A DNA stretch of 64,000 nt from Actinomadura rudentiformis (GCF_008923185.1 NZ_WBMT01000011.1:124001-188000); one strand, 5' to 3'; positions 49,689-61,087 are shown, counted from the stretch's first letter. Translations and numbers: made by a program. Notes: generated by a model not told the origin, from the sequence alone.

Positions 49689-50431
49689 TGGAATTCGACG
49701 GGATCAAGACTCTGGTCACCGGTGGCGCGTCGGGCATCGGCCTGGCCACCGCGGTGTTCCTGGCCGAGCGCGGCGCGTCCGTGGTCTGCCTGGACGTCAA
49801 CGCGGCACCCGATCCGTTCCACTCGGTGAAGGCGGACGTCACCGACGACGCCTCGGTCCGCACGGCGGTACGGGACGCCGCCGAGCACCTCGGTGGCCTG
49901 GACGTCGTGGTCAACAACGCGGGGATCGGCGCGCAGGGGACGATCGAGGCCAACGACGACGACGAATGGCGCAGCGTCTTCGAGGTCAACGTCTTCGGAA
50001 TGGTCCGGGTCAGCCGGGCCGCCCTGCCGTACCTGCGCGAGTCCGACCACGCGGCGATCGTCAACACCTGCTCGATCGCGGCCACGGCGGGCCTGCCGGA
50101 ACGGGCCCTCTACTCGGCGACCAAGGGGGCGGTCCGGTCGCTGACCCTCGCCATGGCCGCCGACCACGTGCGCGAGGGCATCCGGGTCAACTGCGTGAAC
50201 CCCGGCACGGCCGACACTCCCTGGATCGACCGCCTGCTGGCCAAGGCCGAGGACCCGGAGGCCGAACGCGCCGCGCTGGAGGCGCGCCAGCCCAGCGGGC
50301 GTCTCGTCTCACCCCAGGAGGTCGCCGCCGCGATCGCCTATCTCGCCAGCCCGCTGGCCGCCGCGACCACGGGCATCGATCTCGCCGTCGACGGCGGCAT
50401 GCAAGGACTACGGCTCCGACCCCGTGACTGA
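49688..50431 (+). CDS. SDR, likely 2-keto-3-deoxy-L-fuconate dehydrogenase
   Basis: 247 aa classical SDR. TGGASGIG (residues 11-18), acidic residue in CLDVNAAPD (NAD preference), NNAGIG, Ser in NTCSIAATAG, and Tyr-x-x-x-Lys in LYSATKGAVRS; C-terminus DLAVDGGMQG. ATG shares one base with the preceding stop (TGATG). By position it oxidises 2-keto-3-deoxy-L-fuconate to the 2,4-diketo acid cleaved by the first gene's product. Confidence 0.88.
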   Translation: MEFDGIKTLVTGGASGIGLATAVFLAERGASVVCLDVNAAPDPFHSVKADVTDDASVRTAVRDAAEHLGGLDVVVNNAGIGAQGTIEANDDDEWRSVFEVNVFGMVRVSRAALPYLRESDHAAIVNTCSIAATAGLPERALYSATKGAVRSLTLAMAADHVREGIRVNCVNPGTADTPWIDRLLAKAEDPEAERAALEARQPSGRLVSPQEVAAAIAYLASPLAAATTGIDLAVDGGMQGLRLRPRD

Positions 50432-50489
50432 TTCGGCTCTGTAACTGATTCGGCCCCGTAACTGAAGTGCACTTCCCGAGGAGGACCCA

Positions 50490-51538
50490 ATGATCCGCAC
50501 CAAGATCCTGGCCGGGGCCGCGGCGACGCTGTCCGCCGTTCTGCTCGCCGGCTGCGGCAGCACGTCGGACAGCGGCGGCGGCACCCAGGCCGGCGGCGCC
50601 AAGGGCGGCAAGGTGGGCGTGGGCCTGCCGCTGCTGACCTCGCCCTTCTGGCAGTCGTACAACAACTACGTACCGCAGATGGCCAAGCAGGAGGGCGTCG
50701 ACATCCTGCCCACGGTCAACTCCAACTCCGACCCGACGCAGCAGATCACCGACATCAACAACCTGCTCAACCAGAACGTGCGCGGGCTGGTCATCGCGCC
50801 GCTGGACAGCGCCGCGATCGTGGCCGGGCTCAACCAGGCCGAGCGCAAGGGCGTGCCGGTGGTGGCCGTGGACGTCGCGCCGGACAAGGGCAAGGTCGCG
50901 ATGGTCGTCCGCGCGAACAACATGGCGTACGGCGAGAAGGCCTGCAAGTACCTCGGTGACAAGATCAAGTCGGGCAAGGTCGTGCAGATCCAGGGCGACC
51001 TGGCCTCGGTGAACGGCCGCGACCGTTCCACGGCGTTCCGCAGCTGCATGAAGAGCAACTACCCGCAGATCAAGGTGCTGGAGATCCCGGCCGAGTGGAA
51101 GGCCGAGAAGGCCGCCTCCGGCCTGGACAGCCTCCTCAACGCCAACCAGGACCTCAAGGGCATCTACATGCAGGCCGGCGGCGTCTACCTCGCGCCGACG
51201 CTGCAGGCGCTCAAGAGCAAGAACATGCTCTTCAAGGCCGGCGACCCCAAGCACATCTCGATCGTCTCCAACGACGGCATCCCGCAGGAGTTCGACGCCA
51301 TCCGCAAGGGCGAGATCGACGCGACCGTGTCGCAGCCCGCCGACGCCTACGCCAAGTGGGGCCTCTACTACATCAAGGCCGCGATGGAAGGTAAGACCTT
51401 CCAGCCCGGCAAGACCGACCACGGCAGCGAGATCGTCAAGCTGCCCAGCGGGATCCTCGAGGACCAGCTGCCCGCGCCGCTGGTCACCAAGGAGAACGTC
51501 GACGACAAGTCGCTGTGGGGCAACACGGTGGGCAAGTG

Positions 51539-51539
<1 letters not shown>
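50490..51539 (+). CDS. Sugar ABC importer, binding lipoprotein
   Basis: 349 aa. Lipobox VLLAGC (Cys at about residue 22), then a Ser/Gly linker and a periplasmic-binding-protein type I (ribose/xylose-like) fold: VGVGLPLLTSPFWQSYNNYV, NSNSDPTQQITDINNLL, GLVIAPLDSAAIVAGL, VVAVDVAPDKG, VSNDGIPQEFDAIRKG. It should bind the sugar outside the membrane for the next two genes' transporter; L-fucose is inferred from context. Confidence 0.88.
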
Positions 51540-53061
<1,522 letters not shown>

Positions 53062-53065
<4 letters not shown>

Positions 53066-54096
53066 CTCAGACCGTGGCGGAGCCGCGGGGAGGCGGCGGC
53101 GAGGCGAAGGCCGCCGGCGGCGCGGCCGGTGCGGGCGCGGCGCTGCGCCGGATGCGCGAGTTCACGCTGGTGCCCGCGCTCATCGCCCTGGTCGTGCTGG
53201 GCGCCGTCGTCAACGACAGCTTCCTGACCGAACGCAACATCATCAGCATTCTGGGTGCCTCGGCCGCGCTCGCGCTGGTGGTGCTCGCCGAGTCGCTCAT
53301 CCTCATCACCGGCAAGATCGATCTGTCGCTGGAGTCGACGGTCGGCATCGCGCCGGGGCTCGGTGCGCTGCTGGTCATCCCGGCGGCCTCGGCGGGCTTC
53401 GGCACGGAATGGCCCGCGTTCCTGGGGATCCTGGCCATCTTCGTGGTCGGCGGCTTGATCGGGGCGTTCAACGGGTTCCTGTCGGTGAAGCTGCGGCTCA
53501 ACGCGTTCATCGTGTCGCTGGCCATGCTGATCGTGTTGCGCGGTCTGCTGACGGGCGCCACGGAGGGCAAGACGCTGTTCGACATGCCCGAGCCGTTCTT
53601 CTCCATTGCCACGACCACGTTCCTCAAGCTTCCGCTGTCGGTGTGGCTGGCGGCGGTCTGCTTCGGGGTGGCCGGATTCGTGCTGCGCTACCACCGTCTC
53701 GGCCGCGCGCTGTACGCGATCGGCGGCAACCCGGAGGCCGCCCGTGCCGCGGGCATCCGGGTGGAGCGGGTGACCTGGGTCGTGTACGTGGTCGCGGGTG
53801 TGCTCGCCGCCGCGGCGGGGCTCTGCCTCACCGGCTATGTGGGCGCCATCAACGCCAACCAGGGCCAGAACATGATCTTCACGGTGATGGCCGCGGCCGT
53901 CATCGGCGGGATCTCGATGAACGGCGGCAAGGGCACCATGACCGGCGCGATCACCGGTGTGCTGCTGCTCGGCGTGGTCGACAACCTGCTCACGCTGGCC
54001 CAGGTGGCCTCGTTCTGGAAGCAGGCGATCTACGGTGCGATCATCCTGTTCGCGCTGGTGATCTCCCGGGTGACCTCAGGACAGGCTCAGGAGTGA
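53062..54096 (+). CDS. Sugar ABC importer, permease
   Basis: 344 aa, about nine to ten membrane helices of the RbsC/BPD_transp_2 family. GKIDLSLESTVGIAPGLGALL, VVGGLIGAFNGFLSVKLRLNAFIVSL, ALYAIGGNPEAARAAGIRVERV (coupling region) and MAAAVIGGISMNGGKGT are family marks; each is quoted only in part where long. Coupled by ATGA to the ATPase gene. Confidence 0.9.
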
Positions 54097-54101
54097 CGTC
54101 C

Positions 54102-55100
54102 ATGGCGGTGTCCATGCGGGTGGGAGAGCGGCGGCTGCTCGGGCGGTCGGGTGTCCCGGTGACCGCGCTGTCGTTCGGCAGCGCGGCCATTGGTGGCCTC
54201 TACGCGCCGGTGCCTGCGGGCGACGACGCGGTACGGCGTGCGCTGAGTCTCGGCATGCGTTATCTCGACACCGCGCCCCATTACGGCGCGGGCACCGCGG
54301 AGCGCCTGCTCGGTGAAGTCCTGAAGGCCATGCCGCGCGACTCGTACACCATCTCGACCAAGGTCGGGCGGCTGCTGCGGCCGCGCCGGCCGGGCGAGGA
54401 GCCCGACGACCAGGGCTTCGCCGGGGAGCCCCCGGTCAAACGGGAATGGGACTTCAGCCGCGACGGCGTGCGCCGGTCGCTGGAGGGCTCTCTCGAACGG
54501 CTGGGACTCGACCGGGTCGACGTGCTCCTCCTCCACGACCCGGACGAGCACGAGGAGCAGGTCTATGCCGAGGCCTATCCGGCACTGGCGGAGCTCCGGG
54601 ACGAAGGGATTGTCGGTGCCATCGGCGCGGGTATGAACCAGGCCGAGATGCTGACCCGTTTTGTCCGGCGGCTGGACCTGGACGTGGTGCTGTGCGCGGG
54701 GCGCTACACGCTGCTGGACCAGTCGGCTTTGCGTGAGCTCCTGCCCGCGTGCGCTGAGCGGGGCACGTCCGTCGTGATCGGTGGCGTCTACAACTCGGGT
54801 CTGCTCGCTGGAGGGACGACTTACGACTACACGGCGGCGCCAGCGGAGCTGCTCGAACGCGTGGCGCGCCTGCGGCTCGTCTGCGACGGGCACGGGGTGC
54901 CTCTGCGGGCGGCCGCGCTGCGCTTCCCGCTCGGGCATCCCGCGGTGGCGAGCGTGCTCACCGGCTGCCGTACGCCCGCCGAGGCAGAGGACAACGCGGC
55001 CATGTTCGAAATGGACATTCCCGCGAGTCTCTGGACGGACCTGCGTGATGGTGGTCTGCTGGCCGCCGACGTTCCCGTTCCGTCGCGAGGAGCTCGATGA
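54102..55100 (+). CDS. Aldo/keto reductase, likely L-fucose 1-dehydrogenase
   Basis: 332 aa from ATG 54102 (AGGAG eight bases upstream); a GTG at 54093 overlapping the permease stop is the alternative. AKR barrel: LDTAPHYGAGTAERLLG (catalytic Asp/Tyr), TISTKVGRLLRP (Lys), DVLLLHDPDEH (His). The DFSRDGVRRSLEGSLERLGLDRVD block and overall layout are those of D-threo-aldose/L-fucose 1-dehydrogenases (pyridoxal-4-dehydrogenase-like). In this setting it oxidises L-fucose to L-fucono-1,5-lactone. ATGA overlap with the lactonase. Confidence 0.85.
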   Translation: MAVSMRVGERRLLGRSGVPVTALSFGSAAIGGLYAPVPAGDDAVRRALSLGMRYLDTAPHYGAGTAERLLGEVLKAMPRDSYTISTKVGRLLRPRRPGEEPDDQGFAGEPPVKREWDFSRDGVRRSLEGSLERLGLDRVDVLLLHDPDEHEEQVYAEAYPALAELRDEGIVGAIGAGMNQAEMLTRFVRRLDLDVVLCAGRYTLLDQSALRELLPACAERGTSVVIGGVYNSGLLAGGTTYDYTAAPAELLERVARLRLVCDGHGVPLRAAALRFPLGHPAVASVLTGCRTPAEAEDNAAMFEMDIPASLWTDLRDGGLLAADVPVPSRGAR

Positions 55101-55921
55101 TGATCGACGCGCACCACCACCTGTGGGACACCGCTGTCCGCGAGTACGCATGGATGGACGGTCCTTGGGCGGACCCGCTGCGCGGCCGGTTCGATGTAGA
55201 GCGTTATGCCGGGGTGGCGAAACCCCATGGGGTGACAGGGTCGATCGTCGTCCAGGCATTGCACAGCCTGGCGGAGACGCGCGAACTGCTCGCCACGGCA
55301 GACGCCAAGCCGATCGAGGGTGTGGTCGGCTGGATCGATCTCACCACGCCCGATGTCGCCGACACGATCGCGGCGCTCTCCGGGCCGCTGGTCGGGATCA
55401 GGCATCAGGTCCAGGACGAACCCGACCCGGACTGGCTGGCGCGTCCTGACGTGCGGCGCGGGCTGCGGGCCGTGGGGGAGGCCGGGCTGGTGTACGACCT
55501 GCTCGTCAAACCGCCACAGGCGGACGCGGCGCTGGCGGTGGCGGAAGCGCTGCCCGAGGTCTCGTTCGTGCTCGACCATGCCGGCAAGCCGGACATCGCG
55601 GGCGGAGTGTGGGAACCGTGGGCGTCATGGATCATGGCCATGGCGGGGCTGCCCAACGTCACCGTCAAGCTGTCCGGCCTCGTCACCGAGGCGGAGTCTG
55701 GCTGGAAGAGCGCGGACATCCTGCCGTACGCACGGCACGTGGTGGATGCGTTCGGGCCGGGGAGGGTGATGTACGGGTCAGATTGGCCCGTCTGCACGCT
55801 GGCTGCCTCGTATGGCCAGGTGTTGGAGCTCGCGGAGGCCGCCTTGGACGGGCTGAGTGAGACGGAGTGCGCCGAGGTGTTCGGGGGAACAGCCAGTCGT
55901 GTGTATGGAATCGGGGGGTGA
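55097..55921 (+). CDS. Amidohydrolase-2 lactonase, likely L-fucono-1,5-lactonase
   Basis: 274 aa. Amidohydrolase barrel: MIDAHHHLWD (His-x-His metal pair), VVGWIDLTTPDV, GIRHQVQDEPDPDW, FVLDHAGKPDI, VTVKLSGLVTEA, MYGSDWPVC (final Asp). Matches the COG3618 sugar-lactonase group that includes bacterial L-fuconolactonase. It opens the lactone made by the aldo/keto reductase, giving L-fuconate. Immediately followed by lutA. Confidence 0.88.
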   Translation: MMIDAHHHLWDTAVREYAWMDGPWADPLRGRFDVERYAGVAKPHGVTGSIVVQALHSLAETRELLATADAKPIEGVVGWIDLTTPDVADTIAALSGPLVGIRHQVQDEPDPDWLARPDVRRGLRAVGEAGLVYDLLVKPPQADAALAVAEALPEVSFVLDHAGKPDIAGGVWEPWASWIMAMAGLPNVTVKLSGLVTEAESGWKSADILPYARHVVDAFGPGRVMYGSDWPVCTLAASYGQVLELAEAALDGLSETECAEVFGGTASRVYGIGG

Positions 55922-55928
55922 TCGGACC

Positions 55929-56633
55929 TTGCGCGTCGCGCTCTTCGTGACCTGTGTTAACGACACGCTGTTTCCGGGGACTGGACGGGCGACTGTACGG
56001 CTGCTGGAGCGGCTTGGCTGCACTGTGGAGTTTCCGTCTGCGCAGACTTGCTGCGGCCAGATGCACTTCAACACCGGCTACCGGGCCGACGCTGAGCTGT
56101 TGGCGCGCCGCGTCGGCGAGATCTTCACCGGGTACGACGCGGTGGTGATGCCGTCCGGGTCCTGCGCCGCCATGGTGCGGGAGTGGTATCCGACGCTGGG
56201 CGTCGAACCGCCGTCCGGGGTGTACGAGCTGTCGGAGTTCCTGGTGGATGTGTTGGGGGTCGTGGACGTGGGGGCTTACTTCCCGCACACCGTGACGTAC
56301 CACCCGACCTGCCATTCGCTGCGTTCACTGCGGGTGGGGACGAGGCCGGAGAAGTTGTTGTCGGCGGTGCGGGGGCTCAAGCTGCTGCCGTTGGGCGGCG
56401 CGGATGAGTGCTGCGGCTTTGGCGGCACGTTCTCTGTGAAGAACCCCGCGGTGTCGGCGGCCATGTGCACGGACAAGGTGCGGAACGTCCTGGACACCGG
56501 TGCCGAGGTGCTGTGCGCGGCAGACAACTCCTGCCTGATGCACATCGGCGGAACGATGCGGCGGCAGCGTGCCGGAGTGCGGACCATGCACCTGGCGCAG
56601 ATCCTCGCGTCCACAGAGGAGGAGCCCGCGTGA
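55929..56633 (+). CDS. lutA: L-lactate utilisation protein LutA (CCG domains)
   Basis: 234 aa if started at TTG 55929, which gives the family start RVALFVTCVNDTLFPGTG and has GGGGG upstream; ATG 55905 inside the lactonase gene is the alternative. Two CCG domains bind Fe-S or heterodisulfide-type cofactors: SAQTCCGQMHFNTGY and TYHPTCHS ... DECCGFGGTFSVKNP. With LutB and LutC it oxidises L-lactate to pyruvate. In this operon the L-lactate comes from fucose cleavage. Confidence 0.9.
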   Translation: MRVALFVTCVNDTLFPGTGRATVRLLERLGCTVEFPSAQTCCGQMHFNTGYRADAELLARRVGEIFTGYDAVVMPSGSCAAMVREWYPTLGVEPPSGVYELSEFLVDVLGVVDVGAYFPHTVTYHPTCHSLRSLRVGTRPEKLLSAVRGLKLLPLGGADECCGFGGTFSVKNPAVSAAMCTDKVRNVLDTGAEVLCAADNSCLMHIGGTMRRQRAGVRTMHLAQILASTEEEPA

Positions 56634-58078
56634 CAGGAGCCCGTGCTAGAGGAGCCGGTGCGACAGGCGTGTCCGGGACGTTCGTTGGGATGCCCGCCTT
56701 CCCTATTGCCTCGGCGAAGGCGGTCGGTGACTCGCAGCTCCGGCACAACCTGCACAAGGCCACGCACACCATCCGGGGCAAGAGAGCCGCTGTCGTGGGC
56801 GAGCAGCCGGATTGGACGGAGCTGCGTGCGGCTGGGGCGGCCATCAAGAATCGGGTGCTGCGCCACCTGGATGTCTATCTGGAACAGCTCGAAGCAGCCG
56901 TGGTCAAGGCCGGCGGGCATGTGCACTGGGCCGCGGACGCCGCCGAGGCCAACCGGATCGTCACCGCGCTGGTGAAGGCCACCGGCGAGACCGAGGTCGT
57001 CAAGGTCAAGTCGATGGCGACACAGGAGATCGAGCTCAACGAGGCGCTGGCCGACGCCGGGATCACCGCGTACGAGACCGACCTCGCCGAGCTGATCGTG
57101 CAGCTCGGCGACGACCGCCCGTCCCACATCCTCGTGCCGGCGATCCACCGCAACCGTGCCGAGATCCGCGAGATCTTCCAGCGGTCGATGTCGGAGTGGG
57201 GTCGGCCGGCTCCGGCCGACCTCGCGGACGATCCACCGGCGCTGGCGGAAGCGGCCCGTCTGCACCTGCGGGAACGTTTCCTGGCGGCCAAGGTCGGCAT
57301 CTCGGGGGCGAACTTCGCGGTGGCGGAGACCGGGACCTTGGTGGTGCTGGAGTCGGAGGGCAACGGGCGTATGTGCCTCACGCTGCCCGAGACGCTGATC
57401 TCCGTGGTGGGCATAGAGAAGCTCGTGCCGACGTGGCAGGACCTCGAAGTCTTCATGCAGACGCTGCCTCGTTCGTCGACCGGTGAACGCATGAACCCGT
57501 ACACCTCGATGTGGACCGGTGCTGCCGAAGGCCAGGAGTTCCACCTGGTGCTGCTGGACAACGGCCGGACCGACGTTCTGGCGGACCAGGTGGGGCGGCA
57601 GGCGCTGCGTTGTATCCGCTGCTCGGCGTGCCTGAACGTGTGCCCGGTGTACGAGCGGGCCGGCGGCCACGCGTACGGGTCGGTCTATCCGGGGCCGATC
57701 GGTGCCATCCTGACACCACAGCTGCGTGGGATGTCGTCGGAGCTGGACGAGTCGCTGCCGTACGCCTCGACGTTGTGCGGCGCGTGCTACGACGTCTGCC
57801 CGGTCGAAATCAACATCCCTGAGGTGTTGCTGGACCTGCGGGCCAAGGTCGCCGCCGCCGGGGGCAAGGGGCATCGGGTTGAGCGCCTGGCGATGGCCGG
57901 GGCGCGCCGTGTTCTGGAATCGCCAGGGTTGCTGAAGGCGGGGCAACGTGCCGCTGGGCGCTTCCGCAGGCTGACGCCCCGGCGGCTGCCCGGGCCACTG
58001 GCGGGCTGGACGGACACGAGGGACATACCTGCGCCCCCACCCCAGTCGTTCCGCGAGTGGTGGGAGCGCAACCGATGA
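56630..58078 (+). CDS. lutB: L-lactate utilisation iron-sulfur protein LutB
   Basis: 482 aa from GTG 56630, chosen for AGGAGG eight bases upstream and its GTGA overlap with lutA; GTG 56669 or ATG 56690 would fit the family N-terminus (TFVGMPAFP) more tightly. LUD domain over residues about 80-320 (GISGANFAVAETGTLVV). Two [4Fe-4S] ferredoxin motifs: CIRCSACLNVCPVY and CGACYDVCPVEINIPEV. The Arg/Pro-rich tail ends SFREWWERNR, usual for LutB. ATGA overlap with lutC. Confidence 0.92.
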   Translation: MTGARARGAGATGVSGTFVGMPAFPIASAKAVGDSQLRHNLHKATHTIRGKRAAVVGEQPDWTELRAAGAAIKNRVLRHLDVYLEQLEAAVVKAGGHVHWAADAAEANRIVTALVKATGETEVVKVKSMATQEIELNEALADAGITAYETDLAELIVQLGDDRPSHILVPAIHRNRAEIREIFQRSMSEWGRPAPADLADDPPALAEAARLHLRERFLAAKVGISGANFAVAETGTLVVLESEGNGRMCLTLPETLISVVGIEKLVPTWQDLEVFMQTLPRSSTGERMNPYTSMWTGAAEGQEFHLVLLDNGRTDVLADQVGRQALRCIRCSACLNVCPVYERAGGHAYGSVYPGPIGAILTPQLRGMSSELDESLPYASTLCGACYDVCPVEINIPEVLLDLRAKVAAAGGKGHRVERLAMAGARRVLESPGLLKAGQRAAGRFRRLTPRRLPGPLAGWTDTRDIPAPPPQSFREWWERNR

Positions 58079-58728
58079 GCACGCGGGACCAGATCCTGGC
58101 GAAGGTGCGGGCCGCACTGGCGGATGTGCCTGCGGATGAACGCCCTGAGGATGTGGCGGTGCCCCGGGACTACCAGCGCTCCCGTGCCGGAACGGACATC
58201 GTCGACCTTCTGATCGACCGTCTGGTGGACTACAAGGCCGTCGTACACCACACCGCCTCAGCCGCAGTGGGTGCCGCAGGGCACGCGGACGCCTCGGGGG
58301 TTGCGGATGCTGTGGTGGCTCGGCTGCTGGTGGCGCGGGGTGGACGCATCGGCGCGCCCGTCGGCGTCCCGGAGGAGTGGCTGGAGGGTGTGGACGCGGT
58401 CAGGGACGATCCGGTGCTGCCGGCCGCCGAACTCGATGCTCTGGACGGGGTCGTCACGGGCTGCGCGCTGGCGATCGCAGAGACCGGGACGATCGTCCTG
58501 GACGGGTCGCCCGACCAGGGAAGGCGTGCGCTGACGCTGGTGCCCGACCATCATCTGTGCGTGGTGCGGCTGGACCAGATCGTCCGGACGGTGCCGGAGG
58601 CGCTCGCCCGGCTCGACCCGTCCCGCCCGCTGACCTGGATCAGCGGGCCGTCGGCGACCAGCGACATCGAGCTCGACCGGGTCGAGGGCGTGCACGGACC
58701 GCGAACGCTCGAAGTCGTCATCATCTGA
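58075..58728 (+). CDS. lutC: L-lactate utilisation protein LutC
   Basis: 217 aa. LUD-domain protein: N-terminal STRDQILAKVRAALADV, then GGRIGAPVGVPEEWL, CALAIAETGTIVLDGSPDQG, VPDHHLCVVRLDQIV, SGPSATSDIELDRVEGVHGPR. Third component of the lactate oxidation complex. Last gene of the operon; the DNA after it (58729-58913) has tandem repeats and a long hairpin. Confidence 0.93.
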   Translation: MSTRDQILAKVRAALADVPADERPEDVAVPRDYQRSRAGTDIVDLLIDRLVDYKAVVHHTASAAVGAAGHADASGVADAVVARLLVARGGRIGAPVGVPEEWLEGVDAVRDDPVLPAAELDALDGVVTGCALAIAETGTIVLDGSPDQGRRALTLVPDHHLCVVRLDQIVRTVPEALARLDPSRPLTWISGPSATSDIELDRVEGVHGPRTLEVVII

Positions 58729-58828
58729 AAGATGGGCCCTGCCGGGCTCGCTCGGGCAGCTGCCGATCACGAACGGGCAGCTCACCGTCCAGTTGCCGGG
58801 ACCGTCCGTTACGCAGCTGACCGTCTCC

Positions 58829-58868
58829 TAGCGGACCGGCTCGTCCGCTAGCAGACCGGCTCGTCCGT
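58829..58868. repeat. Two tandem 20-bp units leading into a terminator
   Basis: CTAGCGGACCGGCTCGTCCG then CTAGCAGACCGGCTCGTCCG, one mismatch. The second copy supplies the left base of the 19-bp hairpin at 58857-58909. Confidence 0.8.
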
Positions 58869-58909
58869 GGTGCCAACGCCGTACGAGTGCTGGCACCACG
58901 GACGAGCCG
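58857..58909. terminator. 19-bp-stem hairpin between lutC and the GH5 gene
   Basis: CGGCTCGTCCGTGGTGCCA pairs perfectly with TGGCACCACGGACGAGCCG over a 15-nt loop. It lies between convergent genes and probably ends both transcripts. Confidence 0.88.
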
Positions 58910-58913
58910 TTCG

Positions 58914-60410
58914 CTATGGGGGAGTGAGTGTGAGCTTGACGGAGGTCGCGCCTCGCTTGGCTCTCAGCGTGAGTATCGGTGAGTTGGGCACGGAGAGGAT
59001 GTCCGCGCCGGTCACTGTGGTTCGGTAACCGCCGGGGTAGTTCCTTGGGGACGTGTAGACGATGGTGTTGGCGCGGCCTTGGGGTTTGTAGGTCAGCGTG
59101 AACGTCCTGGTCTGCGGATTGAAGCCATAGCTTTGGGGCGTGCCCGCTATGGCCTGGGGGTACGGCTCGTCTAGGGCGTTCAAGGCAGCGGTGTTGATGT
59201 TGGCCCCGCTACGGGGCTTGGTGAGGTCGTAGACCAGACCTTCGGTGATTCCAGCCTCCGTCGGGTCCTTGCAACGGCAGTACGTCCACTCCATCCATGG
59301 GAGCTGGTAACTGTCGGCGACCCGGACTACGTGGGAGAGCTCCTGGGGATTGGGTGTCGCGCCGAACTCGGTCAGGATGAGCGCGTCGCCGGTGCGCTTG
59401 GACTGGGCCATGGCCTGATGGAAGACGGCCGTCTGGATCGTGTGGCAGACGGCGTACATCCAGTCCGGAATCGGCTCACCCGAGATGTCAGGGCAGTAGG
59501 TGTGGAACGACAGGCCGCTCTGCTTGTCCCCGGGCTTGCCGAGGTGGATGGGCGGGCCGAACGTCGCGAGGAGGTTCGGCTCGTAGAACGTCAGATGCTT
59601 GGGGTCCACGGCATGGATGGCCCGGATCATCTTGGTGAAGAAGGGCGCGAGCTTCTTGGAGTCGAAGTCCTTGCAGCCGAACGGCGGGGCGCACGTGGGC
59701 CAGGCGCTTCCCGGCCACGGCTCGTTCCACAGGTCATAGCCCAGGACCGCCGGATTGTTCCGGAACTTCTTGGCGACGTGCACCCACGCGTCGGTGTACC
59801 ACTCCTGCAGGCCCTTGCCGTGGACGGGCGCGTTGTTCCAGAAGTTGTCGTTCGCCCGCTGGAGCGCCGGATTGAACAGCAGGTTGGTGAACATGTCGAA
59901 GTTGATGAACTCAGGCGGGATGCCGTCAGTGCGGATCATCCAGTCCGGGTAGCCCGTGCCCCGGAACCTGGTGTTGAGGAGGTCCTGCGGGAACACGATG
60001 AGGCTACGGATGCCGTACCGCCCCAGCATGTCGATGGTGGCCTTGAGGCTGGACAGGTAGCTCTCGTTGAACACGCCCGGCCGTGGCTGGAGGCCGGTCA
60101 TCACGATCCCGATCCGCACCGCGTTGAAGCCGTGCGCCGCCAGGAACTTCGCGTCCTCCTCGCCGAACCCGAGCTTGGACGGATCGTACGGCGCCGCCTT
60201 GGCGACCATGTTGAAGCCGTGCAGAATGACGCGCCGCCCCTGGGAGTCGGTGATCCACCGGCCGCTATGGCCCAGCACGTCGGAGACGGGCCGTGGGGGA
60301 ACGTGCGCCTGTGGGGGAGTGGGCGCCTGCGCCGCCTCGACCGGCGTCGGCGTCAGGAGTGCGGCGGACACACCCACCGCACATGCTGCGAGCCATCTTT
60401 GTACTCTCAT
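58914..60410 (-). CDS. Secreted GH5 endoglycosylceramidase-like hydrolase
   Basis: 498 aa from ATG 60410 (GGAGG about 11 bases upstream). Sec signal peptide (to about residue 27, PVEA-A). GH5 barrel: VILHGFNMVAKAAPYDP, GFNAVRIGIVMTGLQPRPGV, acid/base Glu in YDLWNEPWPGSAW, HTYCPDISG, nucleophile Glu in LILTEFGATPNPQ. WNEPWPG and TEFGAT are the marks of endoglycoceramidase-type GH5 (Rhodococcus EGCase group), with a C-terminal beta-sandwich from about 405. It would cleave glycosphingolipids or similar beta-glycosides outside the cell. A general cellulase is less likely. Confidence 0.85.
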   Translation of the reverse strand: MRVQRWLAACAVGVSAALLTPTPVEAAQAPTPPQAHVPPRPVSDVLGHSGRWITDSQGRRVILHGFNMVAKAAPYDPSKLGFGEEDAKFLAAHGFNAVRIGIVMTGLQPRPGVFNESYLSSLKATIDMLGRYGIRSLIVFPQDLLNTRFRGTGYPDWMIRTDGIPPEFINFDMFTNLLFNPALQRANDNFWNNAPVHGKGLQEWYTDAWVHVAKKFRNNPAVLGYDLWNEPWPGSAWPTCAPPFGCKDFDSKKLAPFFTKMIRAIHAVDPKHLTFYEPNLLATFGPPIHLGKPGDKQSGLSFHTYCPDISGEPIPDWMYAVCHTIQTAVFHQAMAQSKRTGDALILTEFGATPNPQELSHVVRVADSYQLPWMEWTYCRCKDPTEAGITEGLVYDLTKPRSGANINTAALNALDEPYPQAIAGTPQSYGFNPQTRTFTLTYKPQGRANTIVYTSPRNYPGGYRTTVTGADILSVPNSPILTLRAKRGATSVKLTLTPP

Positions 60411-60573
60411 GCCCGAATCCGCCTCCTCCGCCGTCGCGTGGGCGGAGGGTAACTGCGGAGAACGAACAGCACGAGTCATCCAGAGACGGACTTCCCAGAC
60501 GAACTTGCGCACTTATTGAGCAGACGCGCAGCCTTCGCCATGGATGCTGGGAGGCGACTGGCGTTGTGGGGCG

Positions 60574-60984
60574 TTAGCGGCTGGAGTTGCGCAGGGCCAG
60601 ACGGAGGACGAGGGCGCCGGCGGTCAGCATGAGCCCGCTGCCGACGGCCACTCCGGCCAGCGTGCCCGCGATGTCGCTGTCGGGGAAGAGTCCGTAGCTC
60701 ACCGCGGTGACCAGCCCGGCGATGGCGATCGGCGTGACGGCCATGGGGGTCGTGACGCGGAGTCGCTGCAAAGGGCTGTCATCGGCGGTGGCCGACCGGC
60801 TTCGCACGACCTTGCGGACGACCACGTACAGCAGCGCCAGCATCACGACGGCCTGGACTCCCATCACGCTGAGGCCCACTGCGGAGTTGTCGAAGTACAT
60901 GCCGCTGATCGCGATGCTCATGCCCATGAACGGCAGGGCGATCGTGGCCGGGTCGGAGGTGGTGTCGCGCGGCTGCTCGTTCAT
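60574..60984 (-). CDS. Hypothetical membrane protein, 136 aa
   Basis: Four hydrophobic segments (IALPFMGMSIAISGMYFD, SVMGVQAVVMLALLYVVV, MAVTPIAIAGLVTAVSYGLF, GVAVGSGLMLTAGALVLRLA) separated by a basic loop (RKVVRSRSATADD). No family recognised. Divergent from recQ with 161 bp between; that region holds a DnaA-box-like sequence and a dyad. Confidence 0.6.
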   Translation of the reverse strand: MNEQPRDTTSDPATIALPFMGMSIAISGMYFDNSAVGLSVMGVQAVVMLALLYVVVRKVVRSRSATADDSPLQRLRVTTPMAVTPIAIAGLVTAVSYGLFPDSDIAGTLAGVAVGSGLMLTAGALVLRLALRNSSR

Positions 60985-61087
60985 GACGTTCTCCTCATTC
61001 AGATCGCTATGTAGATTCCCTGGCGAGATAAACAGTAGAGCGAGTTAGTCAGGATTACAACCTAGCTTGGGTAGCCGTTTCATCGCG

